Assembly (NCBI RefSeq): GCF_008831285.2
Contig: NC_045139.1
Span: forward strand, 34,259,706-34,323,705
Direction of reading: 5' to 3'
From: Nymphaea colorata
Taxonomy: Eukaryota > Streptophyta > Magnoliopsida > Nymphaeales > Nymphaeaceae
Length of the DNA stretch: 64,000 nucleotides
The notes under the pieces are model-generated. The model ran no database searches, had not been told where the DNA came from, and worked only from the letters and a program-made list of their open reading frames with translations. A program made the translations under genes and the position numbers. Below are positions 36,108 to 49,460 of the stretch, piece after piece. Position 1 is the stretch's first letter; every line of letters starts with the position of its first letter.

Positions 36108-39100
36108 ATGCTCCAACGCTTGTTTTTCTTCATGACTAATGGCACCTCTATGTTAGGGGTGAAGAGGTGGGCATTTTCTCTCACTACCCATTTGCGCTCT
36201 CGCCGGATCCTCCCCATGGCTGCATTGAGCATCACTCCCCACGCTTTGTGTGGGAAGAGAGAAACTATAGTGTGTGGGACTGCAAGAATGATGAGTAATG
36301 TTCCCAAGGAATCTGTCTATGGAGGTCCTAAGCCCCAAAGTCCTTGGGAGCGAATCACCCTGAAGCACCTCAATCTCATGTATCTCAAAGGGAAGCCGAT
36401 CACTATGGTCACTGCTTATGATTACCCATCTGCCGTCCATCTTGATGAAGCCGGTATCGATATTTGCTTGGTTGGTGACTCTGCAGGTGTGCTCCTTAGT
36501 CTCCTTAGTTTCTGTTTCTGATTTGTAATGAATTACTGATTTTTTGTTGCCTTCTAATTTGGGGTCTGAAGCCATGGTTGTTCATGGGCACGATACCACC
36601 TTGCCAATTACTATGGAGGAGATGTTGGTTCATTGCCGGGCAGTCGCTCGAGGCGCGAAAAGGCCACTTCTTGTCGGAGATTTGCCTTTTGGAAGCTATG
36701 AAACGAGTTCTAGTCAGGTAAGCTCATAAGTCCGAGTTCTATTTTTCTTTTATACAGTCAGCTGGACCCGCACTGAGATCTGGATAGATCCTGATTGTAA
36801 GTTGGTTAAACATGTACGCTTAGGTCGTCGTTAGGCGATTGTTATAAATGAAACAACAGGGGCCTGCTATTTTCCCTCTTTCTCCAGAAACATCCTTGGG
36901 AATATGACATCAGCTGACCTTTAAATTGTTTTAGTTTCCAGTTACAGTATAATGTAATTGTGGACACTGCGCAGGCCCATCTCATTGACAATGACAACAA
37001 AGTATATAATCATCTATATTTGAGAAAGCTTGCTGGAGACTTATTTTTTTAGCATTTAAACAAGAATCAACTGAATTCATTTGAATCTCCCTGTGGTAGG
37101 TATCGGGTAGTAGTGATGTTTTTATGGAAGCACGTCACGTGAGCATGAGGTTGTGACTATTGACAATTTGACATGATGAAGATGCTTAACACGTGCTCTA
37201 ACATATCAGTGTCTTAAGGCTTATAATAAATTGATCATTTGATCAAACTTTTGAGTCGAAAAGAACGACAAAATTCATTTATTTTTTGGAAATTGTTCAT
37301 CTTCTCTTTTATGGGAGCTTGTGTGTGCCTGTACTATAGCGGCTAGCTGCCATGTCAAAATGAAATGAAAGAAGGGAACCTTAATAAAAGCTTAGAAGTA
37401 TCGTAAGGTTAATCTTAGTATCTTCTGCTCAGGTAATTGCAATATGAATTCTGGGCAGGCTGTGGAGTCTGCAGTAAGAATGCTCAAGGAAGGAGGCATG
37501 GATGCTATCAAATTGGAAGGTGGAGCTACATCTAGGATAGCTGCTGCAAAATCCATTGTAGAGGCAGGTATAGCTGTTATGGGGCATGTTGGTCTCACCC
37601 CTCAAGCGATTAGTGTTCTTGGCGGTTTCAGGCCACAGGGTAGAAACGTGGCTAGTGCACTTCAGGTCTGTAGTTCGGTTAATTTCATTCCTTTCAGTAC
37701 GATACATTTTCCTGTAGCTTTATCTACAGTTCTTCCCTATTTACCATTCCTTTGCTACTATATGATTTCCTTTGTCTTTATTGTTTTCCACTTCAAAGAG
37801 AGAGTTGAATTTTTAAGGTGTTGAATTTGTTGATTTAATGGATTACAGGTTGTAGAAACTGCACTTGCACTCCAGGATGCTGGATGTTTTGCGGTGGTTT
37901 TGGAATGTGTACCATCTCCTGTTGCTGCAGCTGCGACTTCTGCCCTGAAAATCCCAACCATAGGCATTGGCGCTGGTCCGTTCTGCAGCGGTCAGGTTAT
38001 CTTGCTAACCATTGCTAGGTTACTGTACAGAAAAGTTGCTTTGTTCAGTCTCTGAACTTATTTACCTACCTGTTACAGGACTTTTAACAAAGGTTACCAA
38101 TATATGAACTTTTGGGAAAGTATGCGATGGTTCTGAGCCATGGTACCTTATGGTGGTCCATAGTCTTCTTATTTGCATGGATCTAGATATCAAATACCTA
38201 ACTGTACTGAAGTTTTTGCTGTAATCTGTTTACTAAGTAGGTTTACTCATCTTCAGTGCAATGTAAGAATTAAATTTTGTTATAGAGAAAAATAAGCTAC
38301 TCAAATTTTGTGTGGGCGCTTAACTGGTCCAAAAAATCCTGGAGGACTCAACTTTAAGACACCAGCTTAGGACACAAATTTTACAAGATTATTTTCAAGA
38401 TTAATTCTTCTTATTGAAGGCCAGGTTTTTGTGAACTGAATCTCATAGCGAATTAAGCTTCAGGGAATATAATTATATGTCATGCCTTTAGTCTCATCTA
38501 CTTCAATTTCTCTGGGCTGGCATCTTGTATCAGATGTATGTCAAGAACATCTTTTTCTAGATATTGATTTTACCAGAAGTTTTATGTGGATTATTAACTC
38601 CGCATATTTCACCGAGCTGGATTTTGCCATTTAGGAAGCCCCGAGTAGCTTGCTCCTCAAGCATGAGTTTGTTAGCTTTGTCATTGGTGTAATTTAATTT
38701 GGAGCACTTGTTCTGTTTCAGGATAGCAGCTTGTATACGCTTATTTATATATTTCATGTTCTTGGGAAATGCTATTGAATCATCCTGTGCTGTAAACTTG
38801 GAAGGTGCGAGTGATTTATCCTTTGCTGATTTGTAGGACAGCAAAAATACCCCTTCTTCAGATGAATGATTTTCTTCAGGTATAGAAATTTCATATGATA
38901 TAGTAAAACAAAAACTAGGTAAAACAGTCACTTTTTCACGAAAAGTTTGGAAGAACAACAGTAAGCTAGTTGATTTTTGTTTTCTTTCCTCTAGATTGAG
39001 ATGGTTCTTTACGCTTGATCTATGTTGTGTATCCATTGTCACTAATGTCAGTGACATTTTGGAAAAGTCGTGATATTGCTTCCAAAAATAAGAAAACTTT

Positions 39101-40138
39101 TTATCCAAAAATATCAATTTCAGAATATCGCAAAAAATAAATATTGTGATAATATCTTGATATGTCTCCTTTTAAAGGAACTCCTTTTGATGTGCACTTC
39201 TAAGCATACGTTTTCTTTGTCTCTAACAATTTTAGAACACTATTTTATATCCTTACCAATATTTTTTTAAAATTTTGTAGGGAATGCATTTTATCATTTG
39301 TTATTATTTTTTATATATTTTGAAATTTTTAACTTTCTTTGATTTTCCCTAGAAAACCAAAACTTTTAAAAAGGTTGCAGTACTAAAAACCTTCTTGTAA
39401 ACTTTCCATGAAGGATGTTTGTGACAATTCTTTTATCTAATAACAGGATTAACTGCTTCTATTAAAGAACCAATGAAATTCTATTTCCCTTGTCAAATAT
39501 CCCACTAACACAATTAAACTTATGACTTGAAATGGCAAATTTTGTTTTCTTGAGTGAGAGGAACTACTTCTAGTTGAATTTCAGGCTTCCACCAACCACT
39601 GTCTTGCATATGTAAGGTTTCCTATGGTTAAACCTATGAAGGTCTACTGCTTTGCTGGATGGTCTGTTTCCATTATCTTTTTCATATAAATCAGTACCCA
39701 GATTACTTTCAACTTCACTTCATTGGTTTAAGTCATTTTATAGGTGCTGGTTTACCATGACCTTCTGGGCATGTTGCAACACCCACATCATGCGAAGGTT
39801 GGTACTGAGACAGATGAATGTAGAGTATGGCTCATCTACTCAAAGAATATGAAAGTTTGATTTGCCTAACCTTGCAGGTCACTCCCAAGTTCTGTAAACA
39901 ATATGGACAGGTGGGAGATTCCATCAACGAAGCACTTCTGCAGTACAGAGAAGATGTGGTGAATAGGTCATTCCCAGATGCTGCTCACACGCCTTACAGA
40001 ATCAGCGCAAATGAGGTTGATGCCTTCCTCGGTGAACTGGGGAAAAGAGGCCTGAATGAAGCTGCATCAGCAGCAGCAGAAGCTGCTGAGAAGGATGCAA
40101 AAGCTGGAAAACCAAGGATTGAAACTCCTGCCGACTGA
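36108..40138 (+). CDS. PANB: Ketopantoate hydroxymethyltransferase, six exons
   Basis: Exons: 36108-36486, 36572-36717, 37459-37665, 37849-37995, 39744-39797 and 39878-40138, all with GT-AG introns and consistent phase. The enzyme adds a hydroxymethyl group from 5,10-methylene-tetrahydrofolate to 2-oxoisovalerate, the first committed step of pantothenate synthesis, in plant mitochondria. Family landmarks: [34 protein letters not shown] (metal-binding Asp, formed across intron 1), [10 protein letters not shown] (second Asp), DAIKLEGG (Lys and Glu), [10 protein letters not shown] (catalytic Glu) and YHDLLG. Possible starts are 36060, 36108 and 36216. The last gives 361 aa, close to known plant enzymes, with a best-context ATGG; 36108 (397 aa) is the first ATG after the TATA-predicted transcript start. 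The N-terminus is Arg-rich, as in a mitochondrial presequence. The C-terminal Ala/Lys tail is variable in the family. Confidence 0.95.
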
Positions 40139-40202
40139 ACAAGATGGAGCTATTCAATTTGTAGCTCAATAATTTCCTTTGAACGGGCTTCTAGATTATG
40201 GG

Positions 40203-40208
40203 AATAAA
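40203..40208 (+). terminator. Polyadenylation signal of PANB
   Basis: AATAAA 65 bp after the stop codon. A T-rich stretch follows within 200 bp. Confidence 0.5.
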
Positions 40209-41129
40209 ATAATATGGATATCCCCCTTCTCTTATGGCAAGAATGGCTTTAAATTAATTGAGCTAGACGTGAGGAAGTTTTTAAATAATGTTAGTGGAGC
40301 GGCCAGTATATTTGGGCAGTTTAATTGGAGGTGAAGTCCTTGGCTTTGCAGATTGGTATTTGTGTACGTTCTTTTCACTAATATCGAAGCTTTTTTGCGC
40401 ACATTTATGCTTTTTTTAGTTCCTTTTGGTTGTCAAGGCTTCTGCTTCCAGCATCAGATCAGAAACGGCTTCATCATATAATAGCAGACTGCAACGATCA
40501 CAATTTCATTGGTAAAAATGTTCATTTAAGGGCTAATCTTTCACGCCTAACTGCAAAAGAAGGCCCATGCTCATAAGTTTTTTGACGCAGACTACTGGTT
40601 ATCACAACAGGTTGTATTCACCTGCAATGATGGAATGCACAAACCACAGATGAAAATTCTATGAAACTCCTGTTATTTATACTTCGTCTCCTCATCCTCC
40701 AGCTGGTTAAGTTGTCAGGTGGTTTGTACATTTGACTGTTCCTGTGGAATGTCATGACACCGTCACCAGTGATCAGAATTCACAAAGTACCAAAATGAAG
40801 AACTGGATAAATTTAGTCACATTGGGGAAAGGTTATTTCAACCGTATCATGTTTTCCTTGGAATCAACATTCGAATGTCATGACGATGAACAAGGTGAGG
40901 AACAATGTGAATATGAAAACCGTTTTGCATGTGGCACTTTGTAGGCTCTTAATCACGTTGAGGGTTATTAAGTTTAAATTACAGCTCACTTTTTCTCGAG
41001 TTTAGATGAATTTTTTATACAAGTTTATTAGTAAGAGTAAACCAAGAACAGACTCCAATCCATGGATTTCAGCGTTATCACGATTATGAGATCCACCGAT
41101 TGTCAAACCTCAGGCTAAGGGCCGAGATA

Positions 41130-41330
41130 GGCGGGGGTCTCCGTGAGGCGTATGATGGAGCTCCATCTGAAACCTTAAATTTACATGTTGGACCTGGGTG
41201 AACCTAGGTTAGGTCCAGTCATATGGAGCAACCCCACGAGACTAGAGTGACTGTTTCAAGGTTAATTGAAAATTTGTTAAATATGTATTTAGTACCCCAT
41301 GAAAAAAAGTTTCTCCGCCTCTTTCCCTCT
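41130..41330. repeat. Short dispersed repeat with CCACGAGA core, copy 3
   Basis: Shares CTGAAACCTTAAATTTA, GACCTGGGTGAACCTAGG, CCCCACGAGAC and AATTGAAAATTTGTTAAATA with the copies at 7870, 17345 and 42385. Non-coding. Confidence 0.55.
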
Positions 41331-41895
41331 TCCCATAGGGTCTAGAGCTGCTTCGTAATATGAGTGGTCTTAAAGTATACCCTTTAACTTGAGTGTCCGC
41401 ATGCCACCGTTTGCAGTAGCACCTAACAAAATTGAATTGAGAACATGACGACAATGTGTCACTCATGCCGACTAACCATGCTACGACCCTCGGGGCAATT
41501 GGTTTTGTGTTCAGATTTAAATGTGGACCTTACTTTTGAAGCCAAATTTTGGTCCGACTACATAAGATCTGGCATTTGTATGTGAACGAGTTGGATTTTT
41601 ATCAGATCTCAGCAGGATATCAAACTGGAGTTGATATTTGATTATCAGAACCCGATCTGGATCAGGTCTCACTAGGATATCGGACTGGAATTGATGTTTG
41701 ATTATCACAACCCTTAATAAATCTCGATCTGTTTTAAAAGAAAACAAATGAATACATAACTCTACAGAGTGAACCATCGGAATAAAGCAGTCGATAGGTG
41801 GTGTAAAGAAAAGAGCGGAAGGATCGTGATAACATTTGTGGGTATGAGTCTCGGATCCAAGTTGTGCATGATAAAGACCAGCCAAGCCCCATAAC

Positions 41896-42068
41896 CAGTG
41901 GCGGAGCCAAGATTTTTCATCAGTGGGGAAGGTGATACACAACTTTGGTGTGGGCACTGCATATAAATTTAAATCATAACAATGTAAGGTTAACACATTA
42001 TAATAAAATTTTTGATGGGCTGGCGTGGGCTGTGGCCCACCCCAACCAACAAGTGGTTCCGCTACTGC
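41896..42068. mobile_element. Small MITE with TGGCGGAGCC ends, copy 2
   Basis: Starts CAGTGGCGGAGCCA and ends TGGTTCCGCTACTG, a near-matching inverted pair. The interior is collinear with 16829-16999. About 170 bp, non-coding. The target duplication is not certain. Confidence 0.7.
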
Positions 42069-42384
42069 CCATAACTCAATCTCTATATAACTTCATGTTT
42101 TCTTGTTCATCAACTTGTATTTCTGCAACTCTGCAACATTCCGTCAGATTTTAATCAGCACCAAAGCTTCCTAAAGGTTTAGAATGAAACAAATTACTAT
42201 ACTGGGACTGACATAAACATCAAGTAGTAGCAATTATGGGTGACTGCTATGTGTATGAAGGGGCAATAGTGACATTTAAAAAACCATAGGTGCACAAGAG
42301 AGAGAGTGTGTGTGTGTGTCTATATATATATATATGTGTGTATATATATATATATAGAGAGAGAGAGGTAGCCTATTCTCTAAA

Positions 42385-42530
42385 AGCTTAAATTAGTGGT
42401 TGAGCATGAGTGGATCTAAGTTCAATTAACCTAGCCCCACGAGCTCCATAACCAATTGAAAATTTCTTAACTATGTGCTTAGTGTTCCATGCAAAAAATA
42501 AAAAAATTCGGCTCCACCCGTGATATATAG
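42385..42530. repeat. Short dispersed repeat with CCACGAGC core, copy 4
   Basis: Shares TTAAATTAGTGGTTG, CCTAGCCCCACGAGC and CAATTGAAAATTTCTTAACT with the copies at 7870, 17345 and 41130. Non-coding. Confidence 0.55.
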
Positions 42531-43779
42531 AATGGGTTAGTGTTAGACCTTTAGGTAATAGACTAGTCAAGAAAAAATTGACCAATGAGAGCAAAGAAGA
42601 GAGAGAAAAAATGTAAATTAATACTATAGGATTAAATGTTTTATATTCCTTTTTCTCCTTATACTTCCAACCGCATGTAAACCTAAACAGTATTGGATCT
42701 ATCACCTTAAGTGTTTGGCATTTTAGAGTGTCATCCAAAATGGCCCTAGAGTTTGGAGAGAAAGAGATAAAGGGCTCTACAGTTAGATCTAGTGGTCTTG
42801 GAAAATCAGCAGTGGTCATTTGTGTAGGAGAGCTCACTGTGATAAGCGAAGTAGGTGGCCCAAGTTTAGCATCTCATCCAGTGGTTGGGGATGCAGATGC
42901 CTTGGATCAAACAAAAAGTCACCCAAAGAAACGCAAACAAAAAGGTACAGGACACCGTTAGTGCTTATCGGGACATGACATGTCTAAAGATCTAGTGAAG
43001 GACCTACTTTGTCTGTACCATATGTTAATTGGTTAAATTTGCGGCAATTATACATATAGAGAGAGAAAGAGAAAAAAAAAATGAACAAAAAGAAAAACAT
43101 ATGAATTAATGCTAAATGACAAAAAATGTCACATCATTGTTTTTTTTGTTTTCACTCAATCAGTAATATGCAAATAAATACTTTATATAAGTGTATAACA
43201 CCTATCTTTTCTTTCGTCTGGTAGGTGCTAAACGTTGAAATGCTAGAGCAATAAGAAACTCTCAGTCTTTGATCTTTTTCATATATGTGGTTGAGAAAAA
43301 AACTATGAGCAAAAGGTGATGAGACATTTTTATCCTTTAGTATTATGTTACACTTTTTTCTCACTGTTTTTCTTTCAATTTTCAATTTCGAAATGATCAG
43401 ATTGTTTCTTCAAGGATCGTTTGGTAGCAAAGGCACTTTGCAGGTGTTTTCTAAATGTGTTAAAAGATTGTGGCAGGTTCATAAGATGCTAGAACTATTG
43501 TTTTATGAACTTGCTCACTCCTTAGAATATATTCGTGGGATACTCAAAAAATATTGTTGTTGCCAAACTACCCATAAGGACCGTTTGACAAACAAAACAA
43601 CATATAATTGTTTTATAAATATTACTCAAGAATTGAGATAGATTCATGAAATACTTTAAAAAATGTTTTAAGAATATGCTTCAATGAAATAGTTACAAAC
43701 TGTTTCATTTGTCAAACATGTCTTAACTGTTTAGTATCTAAGTGCGTAGCACCTATTAAATTATCTTTCTCTCAAATAT

Positions 43780-44170
43780 ATATATATAAGGACATAGAGT
43801 TGGTAAAACCAGGCCAATTATGTAGGAGACAAAACTAGACCTATGGAAATTAATTGTTAAAATATTTTTTGAAATGTAACCCTATAGATATGATCTTAAG
43901 AGTAATTTGATGAAAAACATATATTAACTTAGTTGTTTTGTTACTTAAATAATGTTTTTGTAGTAGTCAAACAATGAATGGCTCTTATACCATCAAAATT
44001 TTGGTAGTATAAAGATCAATTTTTTTTCACAGAAATGACTTGAACTAAAGTATGATTTGTATTAAATTAATTTTTATAAACATATTAGAAGGTCCATGCT
44101 TTGTTTAAAACAGTTTTTAATATGAATTTAAGAGGTCTGGTTTTCTTCCTCCACCTAAATGGTTTGGTAC
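43780..44170 (+). repeat. AT-rich dispersed repeat family W, copy 3
   Basis: Reads GAGACAAAACTAGACC, ATGATCTTAAGAGTAATTTG, AACATATATTAACTTAG and TGACTTGAACTAAAGTATG, linking the copy at 34440 with the inverted copies at 52029 and 21425. Non-coding. Confidence 0.65.
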
Positions 44171-45964
44171 GTACCAATCACTTTATATATATATATTCAG
44201 GTATGTACTCATTTTGTTATAAAAGATATTTTACTCTTGCCGTCCTCCTTGAGTGAACCCTACTAACCAGGTAGCATTTTTTGTGTCATAAATGGGTATC
44301 ATTTTGGATAACGTTCTGAAACTACTAGCAAATAACATAGATAAACAGTTCCACTTGTGAAATATTTCCGCCGTTGCACTTTTGATAATCTGACGAGTGA
44401 TGAGTTGTTTGGTAATTGAAAGTGACGGACTGTTCTTTGAATCTACCTCACTTAAAAACTGAGGCAAGTTCACATAACATCATACCGTAATAATCTACTC
44501 AATCTTTGGTAGTTTTATATAACTAATTTTAAGAGCCTTTTTAAGTTTGTGGGCATGAATACTCTTGTTAACAAAGTTGATGCATGTTTTGTTGCATTCA
44601 ATGCTGTTGGAATCAGTTTTTGAATCGAAAGAGTTGGTGCCAATAATTAAAGAATCAGCTGAATCAAATCATAATTGAAATAATTTGTGAAATAGATCAA
44701 ATTAACATCTAAGTTTCGAATGTTAAAAACAAAAACCGAAAAAAGTAAAACATAAAAAAAATGTGTTTGTTAGCATTGGATCTGCGATTCTAGGGTTGAA
44801 TCCAGCGTGTGATATCTTAAGGTTTTCTTTATTGATAAGAGCCGATCCATTTGGATCAATATTGTACTTGGTAAGAAGGACAAGCATGTGATTTTCTTTA
44901 GCAAAAAGGCTACATACGTCCTCAAGTAGAAATTAAAAAAGAATGGCCATCCGGGTCATTTCATAAGATATAAAAAAAAAAAAGTAAAAACCCATTTTTC
45001 AAGTGAAAGGGACAACCCTTACACAAAAAAATGTATTTCCTAAATGCACCAAAGGGCTAAAGAAAAATCCAAGTTTTACCTGCTTTGGTATATAAAAACC
45101 AAAAAACTACCAATAATTTGGTTAGACACTATTTGAAATTTTGATGGGTTATAAGGTTTAAAGAAGGGGTACTTCCATTACTTTCTAAAAACTGGATTTT
45201 TAAATTAAAAAATCGATAAGAAAAAAAAAACTTGAAAAGTTCCAAGTGCCACCAGTCACAACTTTCATTGTGAGGCTGATCTGCGTGTTAGGCAGTGAAC
45301 ACGACCACCACCATGTGCTGCTTTTAGCTTGGTTAATATTTTTTTAAAAAAAAAAATTGATTGTGCAAAAAAGTAACTTTTTTTTTTTTATTTTGCTTTC
45401 AGGGGGTTTTCCCTTTTCAACTACGAAGGCTGTTTGGGTAACTTTTGACCTCAACACATTGCCACTGACGTGACATTTTTTGAGGCATTTGACAATGAAA
45501 ACGCTAATAAATTATTTATAAATCTAAAGATTAGAGTATTCATAAAATTTGTATCATAGTGCTATGATAGATTCATGAAACAGTTTGCTATTGTTTGTTT
45601 TATATACTTAATAATGGTACAATTATTCATTACTATATAATATATTATACAGGCAACAGTGAATAGCACTAGTTTTTTTAATCCTTTTTTTATCTACATG
45701 TTTTTTTTTTCATGCTTGCCCTTCTTTCTACCTTTAATTTTTTTGAATAAAAAAAGTTTTACAACAATCTTCTCTAATCCTAGTTTTATAAATTTTATGA
45801 AGAGAAAGAGACTTCAAAATTCAATCTACTAATATGTCATCAACAAAATTCAGTCTACTAATATTCACACCATTTGCCAAAATACACGGACCGAAGTACA
45901 GCCAAACACTCCTCAACCAATCAATTCAGGGGGTTTGCGGCTGGTACTAGGCAGTCATTGATTT

Positions 45965-46310
45965 AATTTTTGGAAGATGTTAAGTCTGTACACGAGTCGA
46001 GTCGAGCTCGAGTTAAGCCAGCTTAAACTTGACTCAATTAAAAAAACTTGAACTCTAGCTTGACGCTGTAGCTTGACACGACTGTACAATACAGCATCGA
46101 GCTCGATCCTTATTCACTTAACTCGTTTATGTTAACCTGTCACTTGATTGTCAACTTGTTTAACTAATTTAACTATAATCAATTGGTTTTATGTAGTCAA
46201 ACCTAGCCGAGCTTAAACAAGTTGAGTTCTTATAACTTGAACTCAACTCATTTAACATTTTAAGTATAAATATAAACTTGAGCTCAACTCATTTCACAAT
46301 TGGCATGGCC
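45965..46310. repeat. GAGCTC-rich dispersed repeat, copy 3
   Basis: Begins near GTCTGTACACGAGTCGAG and continues with CGAGCTCGAGTTAAG, TTTAACT runs and TTGAGCTCAACTCATTT, in the same order as 1090-1490 and 4205-4655. Non-coding. Confidence 0.6.
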
Positions 46311-47847
46311 TAATGAGGACTTGGCTTTTTTTCGTATATACTATAAAAAACTAGTCATTAGTTGAAAACACTGGTATTTCATATTTATGAAACCTACTAA
46401 AGGGTTTCTTTCTTATTAAACAATAAAAATGGTGAAAAAAATGCAGCAACATCCACTTTACCTGGGCGTGAAATTCAAAACCAAATTCAATATGCTCGGT
46501 TAATTTGAACGCTTTTTTTCTTTTATAGAACTGTATGAATTGTGTAAAACAATCACCGCTTGTCTAAACACTATGACATGCATTTGTGCATCGAAAGTCT
46601 GTTTGGCTTTCAAATAATTCAAGTCAAATAACTCTTAAGATCAAATCAAAGATGGTAAAAAATTATCAGATAGATCTCAAAGAAAAAATAAAACTGACCT
46701 TTTAACTATAAGAAGCGCTGCAATAAACTGCAGACCTTTTTTTAAAAATTGTCTTTAGCTAACTGTGAAAAACTCATTATGTTTTTCTAGCAATATTATG
46801 GAAAAAAATACTGATTGGTTAATTTCAGCTAATTTGTATGTATGCAATATGCATGCATGTATATGTGTGTGTGGAGAGAGAGAGAGAGAGAGAGAGTTGC
46901 TTTGGAATTATGAATGCAAATCCATGAGAATTTAACTGCTCATAAAAATGAGTCTCTTTTCTGAACTGTCTGGGACATTTGAGTGGGGAGCCTTGACAAT
47001 GATCTATTCTAATAAAAACTCCTTGGTAGATCCACCTAACATGGGATTGGCAATAAAAAAATCATGAAATAAAACCAACTTTCTAAAGGAAGTGCATTTC
47101 CACATTACCAATAATTGATCTAATTTAAGAATGCTAAAGAATTGAAAGGGTAGCATGATTGCATCCATACATGAACTACCTTGGAAAAAGAAAGCGCACA
47201 CAGCCACATTGCTTCTTAACTACATCCTTTTCTCATAAACTGTTACGAGCTATGATCTGATAGTGAAGCATGAAGCAAACAATGCCTGCGTAGATGAATT
47301 TATTTGCTAGCTCAATGAACGATATACTCAGCCTCAGTCATGTCTAGTTAGTCATATTTGAAATTTGATTGGCTTCTGCAAATGTAAATGCATGTAAAAG
47401 TTTAGAACCCATAGCACTATTTTCCGTCTCAATCCGAATCAAGTCCAACAAGATGCAATTAAATTGATGTAAAAATGACTACATCTAATCTCAAACTCAA
47501 ACATTGTTTGAACTTGATGCGGAAGGAATTTCTTTGTGCAAGATGTAGATGGGTTATTTCGAGATCCCATTACCAAAAAAAAAAAAGAAACCCTTTAGTG
47601 ATGCAAAAAAATAACATTAGATTGGGTCTTTAGTGACATAAAATGACAATTATCATAAAAGATTTGTCTCCCCTAAAACGAGCTAGGAGAATGTCAATGA
47701 GAGTGCATTTTTTTACTGACATAGTCTCAAAAAATGTCACTGCCTCTTCAATGACGATGTTTCTCAAAATGTCATTGAAGGTCCAAGCCACATTCACCAA
47801 CTCTATTGGACATTATCTTTATGCATCTTTAGTTCATATTTGAATAC
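46311..47847. other. Gene-free AT-rich stretch
   Basis: No gene is seen. It holds a GA microsatellite at about 46875-46897. Around 47595-47790 is a run of repeated phrases such as TTTAGTGACATAAAATGAC and AAAATGTCATTGAAGG, which resemble sub-terminal repeats of a DNA transposon, though ends were not identified. Confidence 0.45.
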
Positions 47848-49460
47848 TGGTATCAGAGCAGAGTTCAGTCATTCAATTTCATTGCATCATGATTGTCATA
47901 AAGAAAGGAGAGATTGAAGAACACAAAGATAATTAGGAAATCCATGCATCCAAAGTTTAAGAACTAAAAATTTGAGCAACAAGGTCTGAGAACAAATTTT
48001 GGCATTACGGAATAGGGCAAGGCCATGTTTGCAACTAATTGTTTAATCAAAATTCAACAAATGATGCTAATGCTCGCATTTGTAGTCCATTATTTCACAG
48101 GAATGAATGGTACTTAGGAGACCATTGAAATTCTCTTACTAATCATACCTGTTAAGTAATATTAATTCTTCAAATGCATGTGTAGATGTAGCTAAAGTGT
48201 AATATTAACAAATGATTCACTTTTTCCTTTTATGGATTGATGATAAAATGATAGCTTATTAATTGTCAATTAATAATTTTATGATTTGATATATATATAT
48301 ATATATATATATATAACCTCTATGATGTTGCATACCTAATACTATGATTTGTCATTTTTTCTTCAAATAGATTGCTCAATCTTTCTAATTCTCACAACAA
48401 TTCAAAGCACTTCAATGTTAGTACAAATGAATGAATGAAACGATTTGTAATATGCTCAATTCTTACATTATAACATCCTACATGAGTGAATGTGTGAGTA
48501 TAAGTTTCCCTTAGTCAATCCCTTCAAAGCTAAAAGGGGATATCAATTCTTTTGTCTTTAAATTAGTAAGCTTTAAAAACGTCCATGCAAGTCCTTCTCT
48601 AAAGCCTTCTAAGTTATCCTGCAAATTAAGGTAGTGAGAAAAGACAAATAAATGTGAGAATGAGGTAAATAAAAGTGAGAATGTCTAAGGCATATACAAT
48701 TACTTTTCAACAATGACATGAGAAAATATCAAAATATAGAGATATGAGATAAGAAGAGGTAAAAGTAAAACACAATGTCCATTTCATGTTTAAAATCAAC
48801 AATCAAGAAGTGTACTTTAGCTACACAAAGTAAGTGGAAAATATATCTATGTGTCTTCAGTTCTATAAAAAATTAAGAATGTTTGATGCATGAAAATGTC
48901 ATTAAAAGTACAAGAGGGCTTCCAAATCTTCAAGGATTTCTAATCACCAATAGAAATGGTAGAAGAAGGATGGATGAAGATGGTTTATCACTTAGGACAA
49001 AGAGAGAAAACTCGATACTATAAAGGGGTGGAAGCGAGTATGTAAGATTGATAGAATATCAATGTTAATGTATGAAAATGTCACCAAACATTGTGAAAAT
49101 TTAGACATTTATATATGAAAATAGAAACCTAACACTGCACAAGTATAGATCCACTAGACATGTTTAGACGCAAGAAGTCTAAACTAGTTTCTTTCAAAAG
49201 AGCATTCTTGAGAACAGCCACCTTGATTCATGAGATTTTGCATACAATTTTTAAAGCAAAGTACAAAAAGCTAAAAGTCAAGCTGATAAAGAAGGTAACA
49301 ATGATCATCATCATTTTGATAAAGGCAAGGGCATTGTTGGAGACAAAAACAACAATAATGATCAATATCAACATAATGAAAGCTATAACTTTGTGGGCAA
49401 ATGTATTGGTGGTTATGGAAATGACAATAAACACTATGAAGGCAAAGATATAATGATGAT
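47848..49460 (+). mobile_element. LTR-retrotransposon remnant with tRNA-Met primer site
   Basis: TGGTATCAGAGC at 47848-47859 matches the primer-binding site complementary to the 3' end of initiator tRNA-Met. About 1.4 kb downstream, around 49262-49450, one frame reads as a hydrophilic Asn/His/Asp-rich gag-like segment (KEGNNDHHHFDKGKG). No pol domain was recognised, and no pair of LTRs was found. The right end is uncertain. Confidence 0.45.

Larger units (their letters stand above)
40209..45964. other. Gene-poor, repeat-rich stretch
   Basis: No gene is supported. It holds a MITE copy at 41896-42068, two copies of the CCACGAGA repeat, a family W repeat at 43780-44170 and a TA/TG/GA microsatellite at about 42300-42367. 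The small frames at 40732-40944 and 42728-42961 show no recognisable domain. Confidence 0.55.

Noticed and set aside
38557-39117. 186-aa minus-strand open frame inside PANB intron 4
   Set aside because: It lies in an AT-rich intron, no domain or splice support was recognised, and the composition is Lys/Ser/Leu-rich as expected by chance. It could be an old element fragment, but that cannot be shown.
42728-42961. 77-aa plus-strand frame with a Lys-rich end
   Set aside because: Protein-like at first sight, but there is no recognisable family, it lies in a repeat-rich area, and there are no splice or promoter signs.
49160-49453. 97-aa Ile/Lys/Thr-rich frame
   Set aside because: Low-complexity translation. 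Another frame over the same bases gives the gag-like Asn/His-rich reading, which fits the nearby primer site better.
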